Below, one piece after another: positions 8,975 through 16,161 of a stretch of 64,000 nt of DNA. The translations under genes and the position numbers were made by a program. This DNA comes from Pedobacter petrophilus. GTDB taxonomy: Bacteria > Bacteroidota > Bacteroidia > Sphingobacteriales > Sphingobacteriaceae. Below the pieces are notes generated by a model. It was not told the DNA's origin. It did not search any database and saw only the letters and a list, made by a program, of their open reading frames with translations. The stretch is from contig NZ_WKKH01000009.1 of the NCBI RefSeq assembly GCF_009674725.1, forward strand, positions 62,001 through 126,000, given 5' to 3'. The first letter of the stretch is position 1; each line of letters starts with the position of its first letter.

Positions 8975-9463
8975 TTAGAATTTTATTGTATCGTGTTTTC
9001 CCATGTCAGGTGTATCGCCAGTTACAACTGCTTTTAAAATACTGAACAATACAACGATTTTAGATGATGAAGAATCCCAGTATTCTGCTTCTTCCGGTGT
9101 TACCTTGATCAAAATTAATCTTGGATCTTCTACGCCATCAGGGAACCATGCTTTTACAAATGGAGAAAAATAGGCTTCTTTTCTTACCTGATCATCCACC
9201 AATTCTGCTTTCCCTTTAACAGTTAAATAAGTATTTTTCGATGGATCGCTATACGATAGTAAAACGTTATTCTCTTTTGAGATCTCCTTTGATTTCAAAG
9301 AGTACTCGTTGGTAAAAAACCAAATACTTCCATCCTCTTCAATTTTAGCAGTACTCATAGGTCTGCTTCCGAATTCGTCGCTGGAAGATACTGTTGTAAA
9401 CATACAAGTTCTCACACCTTCCGCTAACTCTTTTAGAATTGCTATATTTTTTTCGTTTTTCAT
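8975..9463 (-). CDS. Pyridoxamine 5'-phosphate oxidase-fold protein (general stress protein 26 type)
   Basis: The 162-residue protein has the split-barrel flavin-binding pattern of the GS26 family. It includes RTCMFTTVSS, then GSRPMSTAKIEEDGSIWFFTN, and later LTVKGKAELV and VKAWFPDGVEDPRLILIKVTP. Relatives bind FMN, F420 or haem, and the bacterial GS26 group is linked to stress responses. It lies 49 nt downstream of the alkyladenine glycosylase gene on the same strand. The exact reaction is unknown. Confidence 0.85.
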   Translation of the reverse strand: MKNEKNIAILKELAEGVRTCMFTTVSSSDEFGSRPMSTAKIEEDGSIWFFTNEYSLKSKEISKENNVLLSYSDPSKNTYLTVKGKAELVDDQVRKEAYFSPFVKAWFPDGVEDPRLILIKVTPEEAEYWDSSSSKIVVLFSILKAVVTGDTPDMGKHDTIKF

Positions 9464-9512
9464 CTTCTGGATATTTGATTGAAAAACAGGTCAGGGGTCA
9501 AAATGTTTTATT

Positions 9513-10124
9513 TTATTCTGTAACCTTATTTGGCTTGCTTACATACTTATTGCCTTTAACAAAAAAGCGCCAGGGTAAAATGGCATGTTCCTGCGCATAA
9601 GCGATACCTACACGCGGAGTTGCTGCGATCTCATGATCATGATACCTGATCCCCTGGTCTTCAAGCCATATTTCATCTCCTCTCAGGTCTTTGGCGTTAA
9701 AAGACCGATCAATGCCGAGCGCTTTGGCTGCAGAACCCGGACCAGATGAAATAGCAGCCTTTGCAACAGACATGTTTCTCCGTGCTTCTATTACATCTAT
9801 ACCAATTAGTGGTTCTATTCCCCGGATTAATACGGCATGAGGATCATCCCTAACCGAAGTTACCACATTGAAAAGATGGTGCATACCGTAGCATAGATAC
9901 ACATAAGAAACCCCGCCTTTACTATACATGGTTTCGGTACGATTCGTTCTTCTGCCACCGTAAGCATGAGAAGCCTTATCCTTGATTCCAAAATAGGCTT
10001 CGGTTTCCACAATAATGCCGGCAGTTACCTCGCCATCTATGTTAGTGTATAGTATTTTGCCAAGCAGATCCTTTGCCAGCGATATAACATCCTCGTTAAG
10101 GTAATATTCAGCAGATAACTTCAA
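9513..10124 (-). CDS. DNA-3-methyladenine glycosylase, AAG/MPG family
   Basis: At 203 residues this has the usual length for bacterial AAG-type glycosylases, which excise 3-methyladenine and other alkylated or deaminated purines. The catalytic segment is IVETEAY, with Glu42 as general base and Tyr44 as the residue that intercalates into DNA. GGRRTNRTETMYSKGGVSYVYLCYGMHHLFN follows in shorter conserved blocks. It lies 11 nt after the fRMsr gene on the same strand, so two damage-repair functions are probably co-transcribed. Confidence 0.92.
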   Translation of the reverse strand: MKLSAEYYLNEDVISLAKDLLGKILYTNIDGEVTAGIIVETEAYFGIKDKASHAYGGRRTNRTETMYSKGGVSYVYLCYGMHHLFNVVTSVRDDPHAVLIRGIEPLIGIDVIEARRNMSVAKAAISSGPGSAAKALGIDRSFNAKDLRGDEIWLEDQGIRYHDHEIAATPRVGIAYAQEHAILPWRFFVKGNKYVSKPNKVTE

Positions 10125-10135
10125 ACTTAATTAAT

Positions 10136-10615
10136 CTATTTATTTAATAAAATATTAATAACTGACTGTAAGTGAGTTTTATCTGTATCATCAAAGTGAT
10201 CTAAAAATTCACTATCAACATCTAATACACCAATCACCACATTGTTTTTAATGAGTGGCAATACAATTTCTGATTTTGATGCTGAAGCACAGGCAATGTG
10301 ACCAGGAAATGCGTCTACATCCGGAACGATAAGCGTTTGCTCTTGTTGCCATGAAGCGCCGCAAACACCTTTTCCTTTTTTAATCCGGGTACATGCTACT
10401 GGTCCCTGAAATGGGCCCAAAACCAACTCTTCGCTTTTTACGAGATAAAAGCCTACCCAAAACCACTTGAACTGTTCTTTTAAGGCGGCAGCAACATTCG
10501 CCATATTGGCTACAAAATCAGTTTCGCCGAATAACAACCCTTCAATTTGAGGAATTAAGGATTCATACTGTTCTTTTTTTGATACTGCTCTGTTTATAGT
10601 CAAATCTTCTGCCAT
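10136..10615 (-). CDS. msrC: Free methionine-(R)-sulfoxide reductase (GAF domain)
   Basis: The single GAF domain of 159 residues contains cysteines at 75, 85 and 109 (ACTRIKKGKGVC and GHIAC). This matches the spacing of the three conserved cysteines of E. coli fRMsr (84, 94, 118), so I call it the enzyme rather than a signalling GAF domain. It would reduce free Met-R-sulfoxide in the cytosol using thioredoxin. It is the first gene of a minus-strand run with alkyladenine glycosylase and is divergent from the CrtA-like gene. Confidence 0.87.
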   Translation of the reverse strand: MAEDLTINRAVSKKEQYESLIPQIEGLLFGETDFVANMANVAAALKEQFKWFWVGFYLVKSEELVLGPFQGPVACTRIKKGKGVCGASWQQEQTLIVPDVDAFPGHIACASASKSEIVLPLIKNNVVIGVLDVDSEFLDHFDDTDKTHLQSVINILLNK

Positions 10616-10702
10616 GGCACAAAGTTAAAAATCATTTGTTTGAAATTTGTGGTATAGTTTGATAATGACAAAAAACTGAATGATTTGATCTGTTAATTTA
10701 AT

Positions 10703-10710
10703 TAGTTTTG
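10703..10710 (+). promoter_or_regulatory. Candidate Bacteroidota -7 element TAGTTTTG
   Basis: This is an exact match to the Bacteroidota TAnnTTTG consensus, 19 nt before the CrtA-like start codon. A TTTG at 10684-10687 could be the -33 element, but its 15-nt spacing is shorter than usual. Confidence 0.4.
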
Positions 10711-10729
10711 AGGCTTAAAACATTCATTA

Positions 10730-11449
10730 ATGATTGCAGCCTTAACCATTACCAAGTTTCGCGGTATCAATATTCCATTTGCGTTTTTGGGCATGGCGAT
10801 ACTCAGAATTCCTTTGTGGCTTAATCGGGAGTGCAGGTTCTGGAAACTGATGGGAAGCGGAAAAGATGCTCAGGTAGATCTTGCACCAGATTTAAAACAC
10901 TGGGCAATCTTCACAACCTGGGATAATAAAGAAGATTGCGATCAATTTTACGAAAGATCATTTCCTATGAAATGGTTTAAATTCTTTGGCTACGAAGCTT
11001 TTACCGTTTTACTTAAGCCTTTAAGCAGCCATGGCTTATGGTCAGGTAAAGAGCCGTTTAAGGCAGATAAAGATTATAAACCCAGTTCTGAACAAATAGC
11101 AGTGATTACGCGGGCAAGAATCAATTTTAATAAGCTGAAAGAATTTAGAAGCAATATCAAAAGAGCAGCAGATCAAATGAAGAAATCTGACGGCTTTATT
11201 CTTTCTGCGGGAATTGGGGAAAACCCACTTCTTGATCAGGCTACTTTTTCAATCTGGGATAGTGCCGAAAGCATGAAAAACTACGCTTACAAGTCTTTTG
11301 ACCATGCGGAGATCATTAAGTTAACCAGAGAACGTAAATGGTATTCTGAAGATCTTTTTGCGCGATTTGAGGTTTTAGAGATGCAAGGTGTTTTTAATGG
11401 CATGGCCGTAAGTGAATATGAACCGCTTCGTGCAACAAATCAAAAATAA
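10730..11449 (+). CDS. CrtA-like (spheroidene monooxygenase-type) protein
   Basis: The 239-residue protein follows the CrtA layout. It has an N-terminal segment with FWKLMGSGKD, then LKHWAIFTTWD, an HGLWSGKEPF block near 103-112, and a second half with TRARINFNKLKEFR and ATFSIWDSAESMKNYAY. CrtA of purple bacteria is a haem-containing carotenoid ketolase. No carotenoid genes are visible here, and many Bacteroidota carry CrtA-like proteins without photosynthesis, so the real substrate is unknown. It is followed 8 nt later by a small conserved gene. Confidence 0.72.
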   Translation: MIAALTITKFRGINIPFAFLGMAILRIPLWLNRECRFWKLMGSGKDAQVDLAPDLKHWAIFTTWDNKEDCDQFYERSFPMKWFKFFGYEAFTVLLKPLSSHGLWSGKEPFKADKDYKPSSEQIAVITRARINFNKLKEFRSNIKRAADQMKKSDGFILSAGIGENPLLDQATFSIWDSAESMKNYAYKSFDHAEIIKLTRERKWYSEDLFARFEVLEMQGVFNGMAVSEYEPLRATNQK

Positions 11450-11457
11450 AAATTTAC

Positions 11458-11709
11458 ATGAGAGTTATAGCAGAGTTACCACATCCTGAATGTAAGATTA
11501 CCATCTTTTCGATGAACCAGAAGTATATTGTAAAATTTGAGCAAGGCACTTTCGAGCAGAGCTATAAGCTTGCTGAGCTCGATCTTAGCGGAGGAGGTGT
11601 GAATGATGTGTTTGAAATCCTGGATGAAGAATTTATAGCGACTGTAATTGAACGCTTTAAAGTGATGAGAAGTGATTTTACATCCGCGTATAGCAGGCAT
11701 CAGTTTTAA
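11458..11709 (+). CDS. Hypothetical protein (83 aa)
   Basis: A short acidic soluble protein starts MRVIAELPHPECKIT and ends at a helix rich in FKVMRSDFTSAYSR. There is no signal peptide, metal site or membrane segment. It begins 8 nt after the CrtA-like gene, so the two are probably translated from one mRNA. Its composition looks like a real folded domain, and I associate similar sequences with Sphingobacteriales, but I cannot name a function. Confidence 0.65.
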   Translation: MRVIAELPHPECKITIFSMNQKYIVKFEQGTFEQSYKLAELDLSGGGVNDVFEILDEEFIATVIERFKVMRSDFTSAYSRHQF

Positions 11710-11937
11710 CCAAATTAAAAGCATAAGTAATTGATTTTCAAATCATAATATATACAAACAGAATTTAATTTTGAGTTATTAACTGATTTGAAAAGATATT
11801 TTTAAAAAAAATCTGTTATTCTTATTTAAATAAATATAGATAACTTGCTCAATAAGAGATTAATAATTAAACAAACAGAATAATATTTGGAATCATGTTT
11901 TTGCCAAATAAGTGGGAGGTTTTGGCTTTTTAACAAA

Positions 11938-11971
11938 AAACCCTGCAGGTTTTTTGAAATCTGCAGGGTTT
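11938..11971 (-). terminator. Intrinsic terminator of the Dabb gene
   Basis: An 11-bp stem (AAACCCTGCAG with CTGCAGGGTTT) encloses a 12-nt loop. A T-run follows on the minus strand, 6 nt past the Dabb stop codon. Confidence 0.85.
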
Positions 11972-11977
11972 GTATTT

Positions 11978-12313
11978 TTAGGATAATATGGTATCGTGAA
12001 CCACTACCCTATACCAATTAGCGGAGAACTTTTCTACAGCATCCAGGTGCGTTTTATCTTCCTGGTAAGCGTTATGATCTGCTATGTTATCGAAGGTGAT
12101 GGTAAGTGAGTAAGTGAATGAGTTATCGGTAACAGGTCGGATTGGTGTGTTCGCCGCTAAGCCGTAGTGTAAGGTTTTAATGTATTTAATGGGCTTCAAG
12201 TGTTCAAAAAACTTCTTGAAGTTTGCCACTTCAGCTTTTGTTAATTGGGGCTTTAACCAGAACATTACAAAATGTTGTATCTGTCCATCTTTAGGGATTT
12301 GATTTTCTGACAT
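11978..12313 (-). CDS. Dabb-family protein (stress-responsive alpha/beta barrel)
   Basis: The 111-residue single-domain protein has the Dabb pattern. An early HFVMFWLKPQLTKAE strand carries the conserved His, and YSLTITFDNIADHNAYQEDKTH follows later, where the DHxAYQxxxxH motif is diagnostic. These proteins form dimeric ferredoxin-like barrels. Some plant and bacterial members act as cyclases or in stress responses, but the role here is unknown. It has its own downstream terminator, and a terminator of the upstream gene lies 43 nt before its start. Confidence 0.87.
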   Translation of the reverse strand: MSENQIPKDGQIQHFVMFWLKPQLTKAEVANFKKFFEHLKPIKYIKTLHYGLAANTPIRPVTDNSFTYSLTITFDNIADHNAYQEDKTHLDAVEKFSANWYRVVVHDTILS

Positions 12314-12356
12314 CCTATTCTTTTTTTTCCAAGTTAAAAAAAATAGGCAAAAAAAA

Positions 12357-12379
12357 AGCGGTTATTAAAAATAACCGCT
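12357..12379 (-). terminator. Intrinsic terminator of the glycine-zipper lipoprotein gene
   Basis: A 10-bp stem (AGCGGTTATT with AATAACCGCT) has a 3-nt loop and is followed on the minus strand by a long T-run. It lies 18 nt past the stop codon at 12398. Confidence 0.88.
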
Positions 12380-12397
12380 CTCCATGATAATATGCTT

Positions 12398-12913
12398 TTA
12401 GTTTTTAGGTTGCACACGACCTGATTTTCTGTCTTCGCCTCTACCGATTAAATAACCGCCACCAGCTCCAACTAAACCACCAATAATGGCACCTCTACCT
12501 TTTTTTTTATCAATTAATGCTCCACCAACTGCACCGGCTGCACCACCAATTACTGTACCTTTAGCTGCATCACTCCAACCTTTTTTCTTAGCAGTTGGTT
12601 GTGTTCCACCGTATGAGCTAGAACTTCCGCCTGAACTGCTACCAGAACTTGCGTAAGATCTGGATGATCTTGATGACTTAGCACCTGCAGCTCTTGCAGC
12701 AACTAATTCTTCCTGATGTTTAGCTTCTTTTTCAGCTTCAACTTTGGCTACTTCTGCCCTTTTGAAACTATCTAAACGTAAACTATCTTTAACTGCTTTA
12801 ACAGCCAATTGCTTTTCAGCTTCTTGTTGTTTTAATGCTGCTTCTTCTTTTGCTTTATTGTTACAAGCGAACATCACTGAACTTAATGCGATTACTACAA
12901 ATATCTTTTTCAT
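12398..12913 (-). CDS. Glycine-zipper (YMGG-like) lipoprotein
   Basis: The 171-residue protein has a leader ending VMFAC, with the lipidated Cys at 17. A charged Lys/Glu/Ala coiled-coil-prone segment spans about 20-75 and a Ser/Gly-rich linker about 78-105. Two glycine-zipper helices near 118-160 (TVIGGAAGAVGGALID and AIIGGLVGAGGGYLIG) follow. Glycine-zipper motifs pack membrane helices or form oligomers in the envelope. The biological role is unknown. It has its own terminator. Confidence 0.8.
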   Translation of the reverse strand: MKKIFVVIALSSVMFACNNKAKEEAALKQQEAEKQLAVKAVKDSLRLDSFKRAEVAKVEAEKEAKHQEELVAARAAGAKSSRSSRSYASSGSSSGGSSSSYGGTQPTAKKKGWSDAAKGTVIGGAAGAVGGALIDKKKGRGAIIGGLVGAGGGYLIGRGEDRKSGRVQPKN

Positions 12914-13041
12914 AACGTTTTTCTTTTAATGAATCTACTTTGGTATCCTAACCATACCAGCAGGTTTCATTTAATTGTGTGATTTAGTTAATTACGATAT
13001 AGTAAAGAAAAAATGATGCCAAAAATTTCAAAGCGATAATT

Positions 13042-13764
13042 TTATGCCACTAAATCAATATACCAGAAGCCAGAAAGGCTGGGGGTTGCCTGGCATACGT
13101 CAGAAGAATCATCTTTCTGCAGTGGTGCCGGATAAGTTCTGAATACTTTCTCTCCAAGGGTAAAACTGATTTTATTGCGAAAGATTGGTCCTTCGTAAGC
13201 GAATGTATGGAACTCCCCATTTTCGCCGCAAGGATCAATATTTAACGGAAGCGAATCAATTAATGTACTGGTAATTACTTCTCCACAGATATTTTCCAGG
13301 TCGCTTTGTGTGCAGACAATGATGGTTTTATAGGTCAGATTTAAAAATTCATCAATTAAATATCTGGTATTTTTCTTCCAAAGTGGAAAAATTGCACTTA
13401 GACCAATCTCTTTTAACTTGTTTTCCCGATAGTTACGAAGGTCTTCCAGAAAGATATCCCCAAAAATGGAATGTGTAATGCCTTCATTTTTAAATATATT
13501 AAGGTGAAAAGCCATTGATTGATCATAGGTATCCATATCCGGCATTTCGCCTAACCGGATCTGATATAAAGGAATACCAATGCTTTCTGCCTGGGCGATA
13601 AGCAATGCTTCTCTTACCCCATGCATCGAGACGCGGTTATACTTTTCGGTTACAGTGGTTACCAGGTAACGGATTTCTATTGAGGGATTCTGAAGTGCGT
13701 AGTGCAAGGCAAGGGTACTGTCTTTACCGCCACTCCAGTTGAAAATGCAAATCTTTTTATCCAT
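13042..13764 (-). CDS. DUF71/COG2102 PP-loop ATP pyrophosphatase (Dph6-like, B12-associated group)
   Basis: The 240-residue protein from ATG 13764 has the PP-loop SGGKDS at residues 11-16, which binds ATP for adenylation-dependent amidation. MHGVREALL and the C-terminal block GENGEFHTFAYEGP complete the DUF71 pattern. Eukaryotic and archaeal members are diphthine-ammonia ligases. Published comparative genomics of DUF71 (de Crecy-Lagard and colleagues) separated a bacterial subgroup linked to B12 salvage. This copy lies in a B12 locus, so I favour the B12-linked role. Its start overlaps the sirtuin stop by 8 nt, indicating coupling. A longer upstream start (13806) is unlikely. Confidence 0.85.
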   Translation of the reverse strand: MDKKICIFNWSGGKDSTLALHYALQNPSIEIRYLVTTVTEKYNRVSMHGVREALLIAQAESIGIPLYQIRLGEMPDMDTYDQSMAFHLNIFKNEGITHSIFGDIFLEDLRNYRENKLKEIGLSAIFPLWKKNTRYLIDEFLNLTYKTIIVCTQSDLENICGEVITSTLIDSLPLNIDPCGENGEFHTFAYEGPIFRNKISFTLGEKVFRTYPAPLQKDDSSDVCQATPSLSGFWYIDLVA

Positions 13765-14440
13765 GTAATAACAAGGCTTTAAGCGCTTCCATTCCGTCGA
13801 CGGCATTCTTTTCTATTGAGATCACATTTTTATAACGCCTTACATCAGGCGTTTTGGGGTCGATGATATATTTTGTTATGCCTCTCGGAACGAAGTCTAT
13901 TAATCCGGCCGCAGGATAGACAGCCAGGGATGTTCCAATTAATATAAATAATTCTGCCCGATTACAGATTTCAGCAGCTACTTCGATCATGGGCACAGCC
14001 TCGCCAAACCAAACCACATGTGGACGAAGCTGGCTACCAAATTCACAAAATTCGCCCATTTTAATTTCGGTACCAATAATGGGATAGGTTAAATTGGATT
14101 TAAGATCTGATTGCGATTTGGTAATAATCCCATGTAAATGCGTTACTTTTTTTGACCCCGCACGTTCATGCAAATCATCAATATTTTGGGTGATGATCGC
14201 GACATCATAGTGGCGTTCCAATTCTGCTAAAGCAAAGTGGGCCGCATTGGGTTGTGCGGCAACAACTTGTCGCCGCCGCTCATTATAAAACTCCTGAACC
14301 AATTCAGGATCTCGTTCCCAGGCCTCTGGCGTAGCCACATCTTCAATATTATATCCCTCCCAAAGTCCGTCCGAATCACGAAAAGTTCTTAAACCGCTTT
14401 CTGCGCTGATCCCCGCCCCTGTTAAAACAACTAATTTCAT
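13757..14440 (-). CDS. cobB: Sir2-family NAD+-dependent deacylase, class III, zinc cysteines missing
   Basis: The 227-residue sirtuin has the NAD-binding GAGISAESGLRTFRD (8-22), QNIDDLH (85-91) and the catalytic His103 in HLHG. It carries Tyr52/Arg55 (FYNERRR), the pair that recognises succinyl- or malonyl-lysine in SIRT5 and E. coli CobB. The zinc module, which normally has four cysteines, contains only Cys132 between residues 104 and 140, so a structural zinc is unlikely. It lies between the BtuF-like gene (9 nt upstream) and DUF71 (overlapping). Confidence 0.9.
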   Translation of the reverse strand: MKLVVLTGAGISAESGLRTFRDSDGLWEGYNIEDVATPEAWERDPELVQEFYNERRRQVVAAQPNAAHFALAELERHYDVAIITQNIDDLHERAGSKKVTHLHGIITKSQSDLKSNLTYPIIGTEIKMGEFCEFGSQLRPHVVWFGEAVPMIEVAAEICNRAELFILIGTSLAVYPAAGLIDFVPRGITKYIIDPKTPDVRRYKNVISIEKNAVDGMEALKALLLHG

Positions 14441-14449
14441 CTCAATAAA

Positions 14450-15391
14450 TTAAACAGATTGATGAACTGTTGCCGCGTGATGCAGATTGATAAATTTCTT
14501 ACTGATTTTCTCGTCAGCCTGGAACAATTCTGGATGAAACATACAAGCCAGCGCTTCAATTCCTTCAACTAAAGTTCCAACACTAGGCTGCGTAAACATA
14601 TCAAAGTCGGCCAGGTAAACCTGATTTTGCTTTACCGCTTCCAGGCTATCCCATCCTGTTTTTGATGTAATTAAGTTCATTTCCTCATGCGTTCTGTTCA
14701 CATCGAAGCCACAAGGTGCAATCACCAAAACTTCAGGATTATATTTCAGAATCTTCTCCCAAGGGGTAACAATAGAATCTCCTGCCGGATTAGACAGCAT
14801 ATCCACTCCGCCTGCCGCTGCAATCTGAAACGGAATCCAATGTCCGCAATTGTAAACTGGCTCAATCCACTCCATCAGCATTACCCGCTTCAACGGTGCC
14901 TTGTTTGCTCTTAAGGTATCCAGAATTGCATCTGTTTTCTGTTGCAGTTGAGCTAAATAATGAAGCGCAACCTCTTCCCTACTCAATGCCCTGGCTATTG
15001 TGATGGCGCATTCATAAACATCCTGCAAATTATTTGGCGATAAAGGAACTAATATAGGTTGCTTGCTGAGTTTCATTACGGCTGTTTCCGTACAAACAGT
15101 ATCGATATTACAAACCTCACAAATGTCTTGAGTAAAAACAATATCAGGTGCAATGCTTTCTAAAAGTTCATCATCAACCCAGTACAAACTTTTCCCCTGT
15201 GCTTTGGATGCCGAGAAGATCCGGTCGATTTCTATACTCGAATAGTTTTTACCCTCTAGAATGCATCGCACTATTTTAGGTTGATCTACCGCTTCCCTCG
15301 GGCATTCGAACGTTACGCCATGCAAATATTCTTGCAGGCCCATATCGTAAATCATCTTTGTGGCGGCTGGTAAAAAGGAAACTACTTTCAT
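14450..15391 (-). CDS. BtuF-like cobalamin-binding protein without signal peptide
   Basis: The 313-residue protein has the ABC-transporter class III substrate-binding fold. It opens directly with VVSFLPAATKMIYDMGL and has WVDDELLESIAPDIVFTQD near 82-100 and WDSLEAVKQNQVYLAD near 245. There is no leader peptide or lipobox, unlike periplasmic BtuF, so the product should be cytosolic. No BtuC or BtuD gene adjoins it. The position downstream of the riboswitch-controlled btuB unit and upstream of DUF71 points to cobalamin or cobinamide handling inside the cell. Confidence 0.78.
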   Translation of the reverse strand: MKVVSFLPAATKMIYDMGLQEYLHGVTFECPREAVDQPKIVRCILEGKNYSSIEIDRIFSASKAQGKSLYWVDDELLESIAPDIVFTQDICEVCNIDTVCTETAVMKLSKQPILVPLSPNNLQDVYECAITIARALSREEVALHYLAQLQQKTDAILDTLRANKAPLKRVMLMEWIEPVYNCGHWIPFQIAAAGGVDMLSNPAGDSIVTPWEKILKYNPEVLVIAPCGFDVNRTHEEMNLITSKTGWDSLEAVKQNQVYLADFDMFTQPSVGTLVEGIEALACMFHPELFQADEKISKKFINLHHAATVHQSV

Positions 15392-15475
15392 GGGCTTGAA
15401 TTTTATTGAATCTGGATTATTGATTTATTTTTACTCTGCAATGAATTGGCACAACTAAATGTTAAAGATAAAAAA

Positions 15476-15507
15476 AATCCTCTTTTGAACTGAATCAAAA
15501 GAGGATT
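15476..15507 (-). terminator. Intrinsic terminator of the btuB operon
   Basis: A 13-bp perfect stem (AATCCTCTTTTGA with TCAAAAGAGGATT) encloses a 6-nt loop. On the minus strand a seven-base T-run follows. It lies 19 nt past the stop codon at 15527 and separates btuB-DUF6580 from the btuF-like gene. Confidence 0.88.
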
Positions 15508-15526
15508 ATCACTTATTAAGTATTAC

Positions 15527-16123
15527 TTATATGGCCTGCGTTTGCAGCTTGTTTAATTTTAATACCGGAAACTTAGATTTTAAAATTTCAAAAGCACCAA
15601 AAAGAATCACTCCATATAATAATGTCCCTTCTAAGAACCTTACTTCGAAAGGAATTGCTTTTACTAAACAGTTCCAATATCCAACTAGATCTTGTGTAAA
15701 CAGTGGGTTCTTATACCAAGAGCCAAAATCACTTACTATCCAATGGATTAGCGTAATGACGATTGTTGAACCCAATAGGTTTACAATCGTTACTTTCTTT
15801 AACATCGCTTTGCCCACCAAAACCATTAAGGCAATTGCCAAATAGGTATAAAACTCTTGTACTAATAATATATCAACATATTGCTTGTAAATGGTTGTAT
15901 ACAAGACAAAATCGCTAAGTAGTAAGCTTATTAACGGAAAAGCAAATGCCTTTAAGTTATCTTTAAAATAAGCGCCACCAAATAAGGCAACCGCTCCTAT
16001 TGATGAGTAGTTAGCAAATTGAAGTGCATCAGAATTAAAGGTAATAAGCAAACGTAAAGCCGTAATGACCAGGATCATCAATAACAAAATAACGTTGCGT
16101 GGATTGAATTTTAGATTAGACAT
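15527..16123 (-). CDS. DUF6580-like membrane protein, probable cobalamin-linked transport component
   Basis: The 198-residue protein has about five hydrophobic helices, starting near residues 11-30 and ending around 170-185. It has a conserved-looking polar stretch FANYSSIGAVALFGGAYFKD in the first third. The layout resembles ECF-transporter S components and the family I know as DUF6580. It follows btuB by 38 nt and shares the riboswitch-led transcript. The physical link to B12 is therefore strong, while the biochemical function is inferred. Confidence 0.7.
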   Translation of the reverse strand: MSNLKFNPRNVILLLMILVITALRLLITFNSDALQFANYSSIGAVALFGGAYFKDNLKAFAFPLISLLLSDFVLYTTIYKQYVDILLVQEFYTYLAIALMVLVGKAMLKKVTIVNLLGSTIVITLIHWIVSDFGSWYKNPLFTQDLVGYWNCLVKAIPFEVRFLEGTLLYGVILFGAFEILKSKFPVLKLNKLQTQAI

Positions 16124-16161
16124 GCTTTTTTGACAAATTTATCTTACAAAGTTATATTTTC

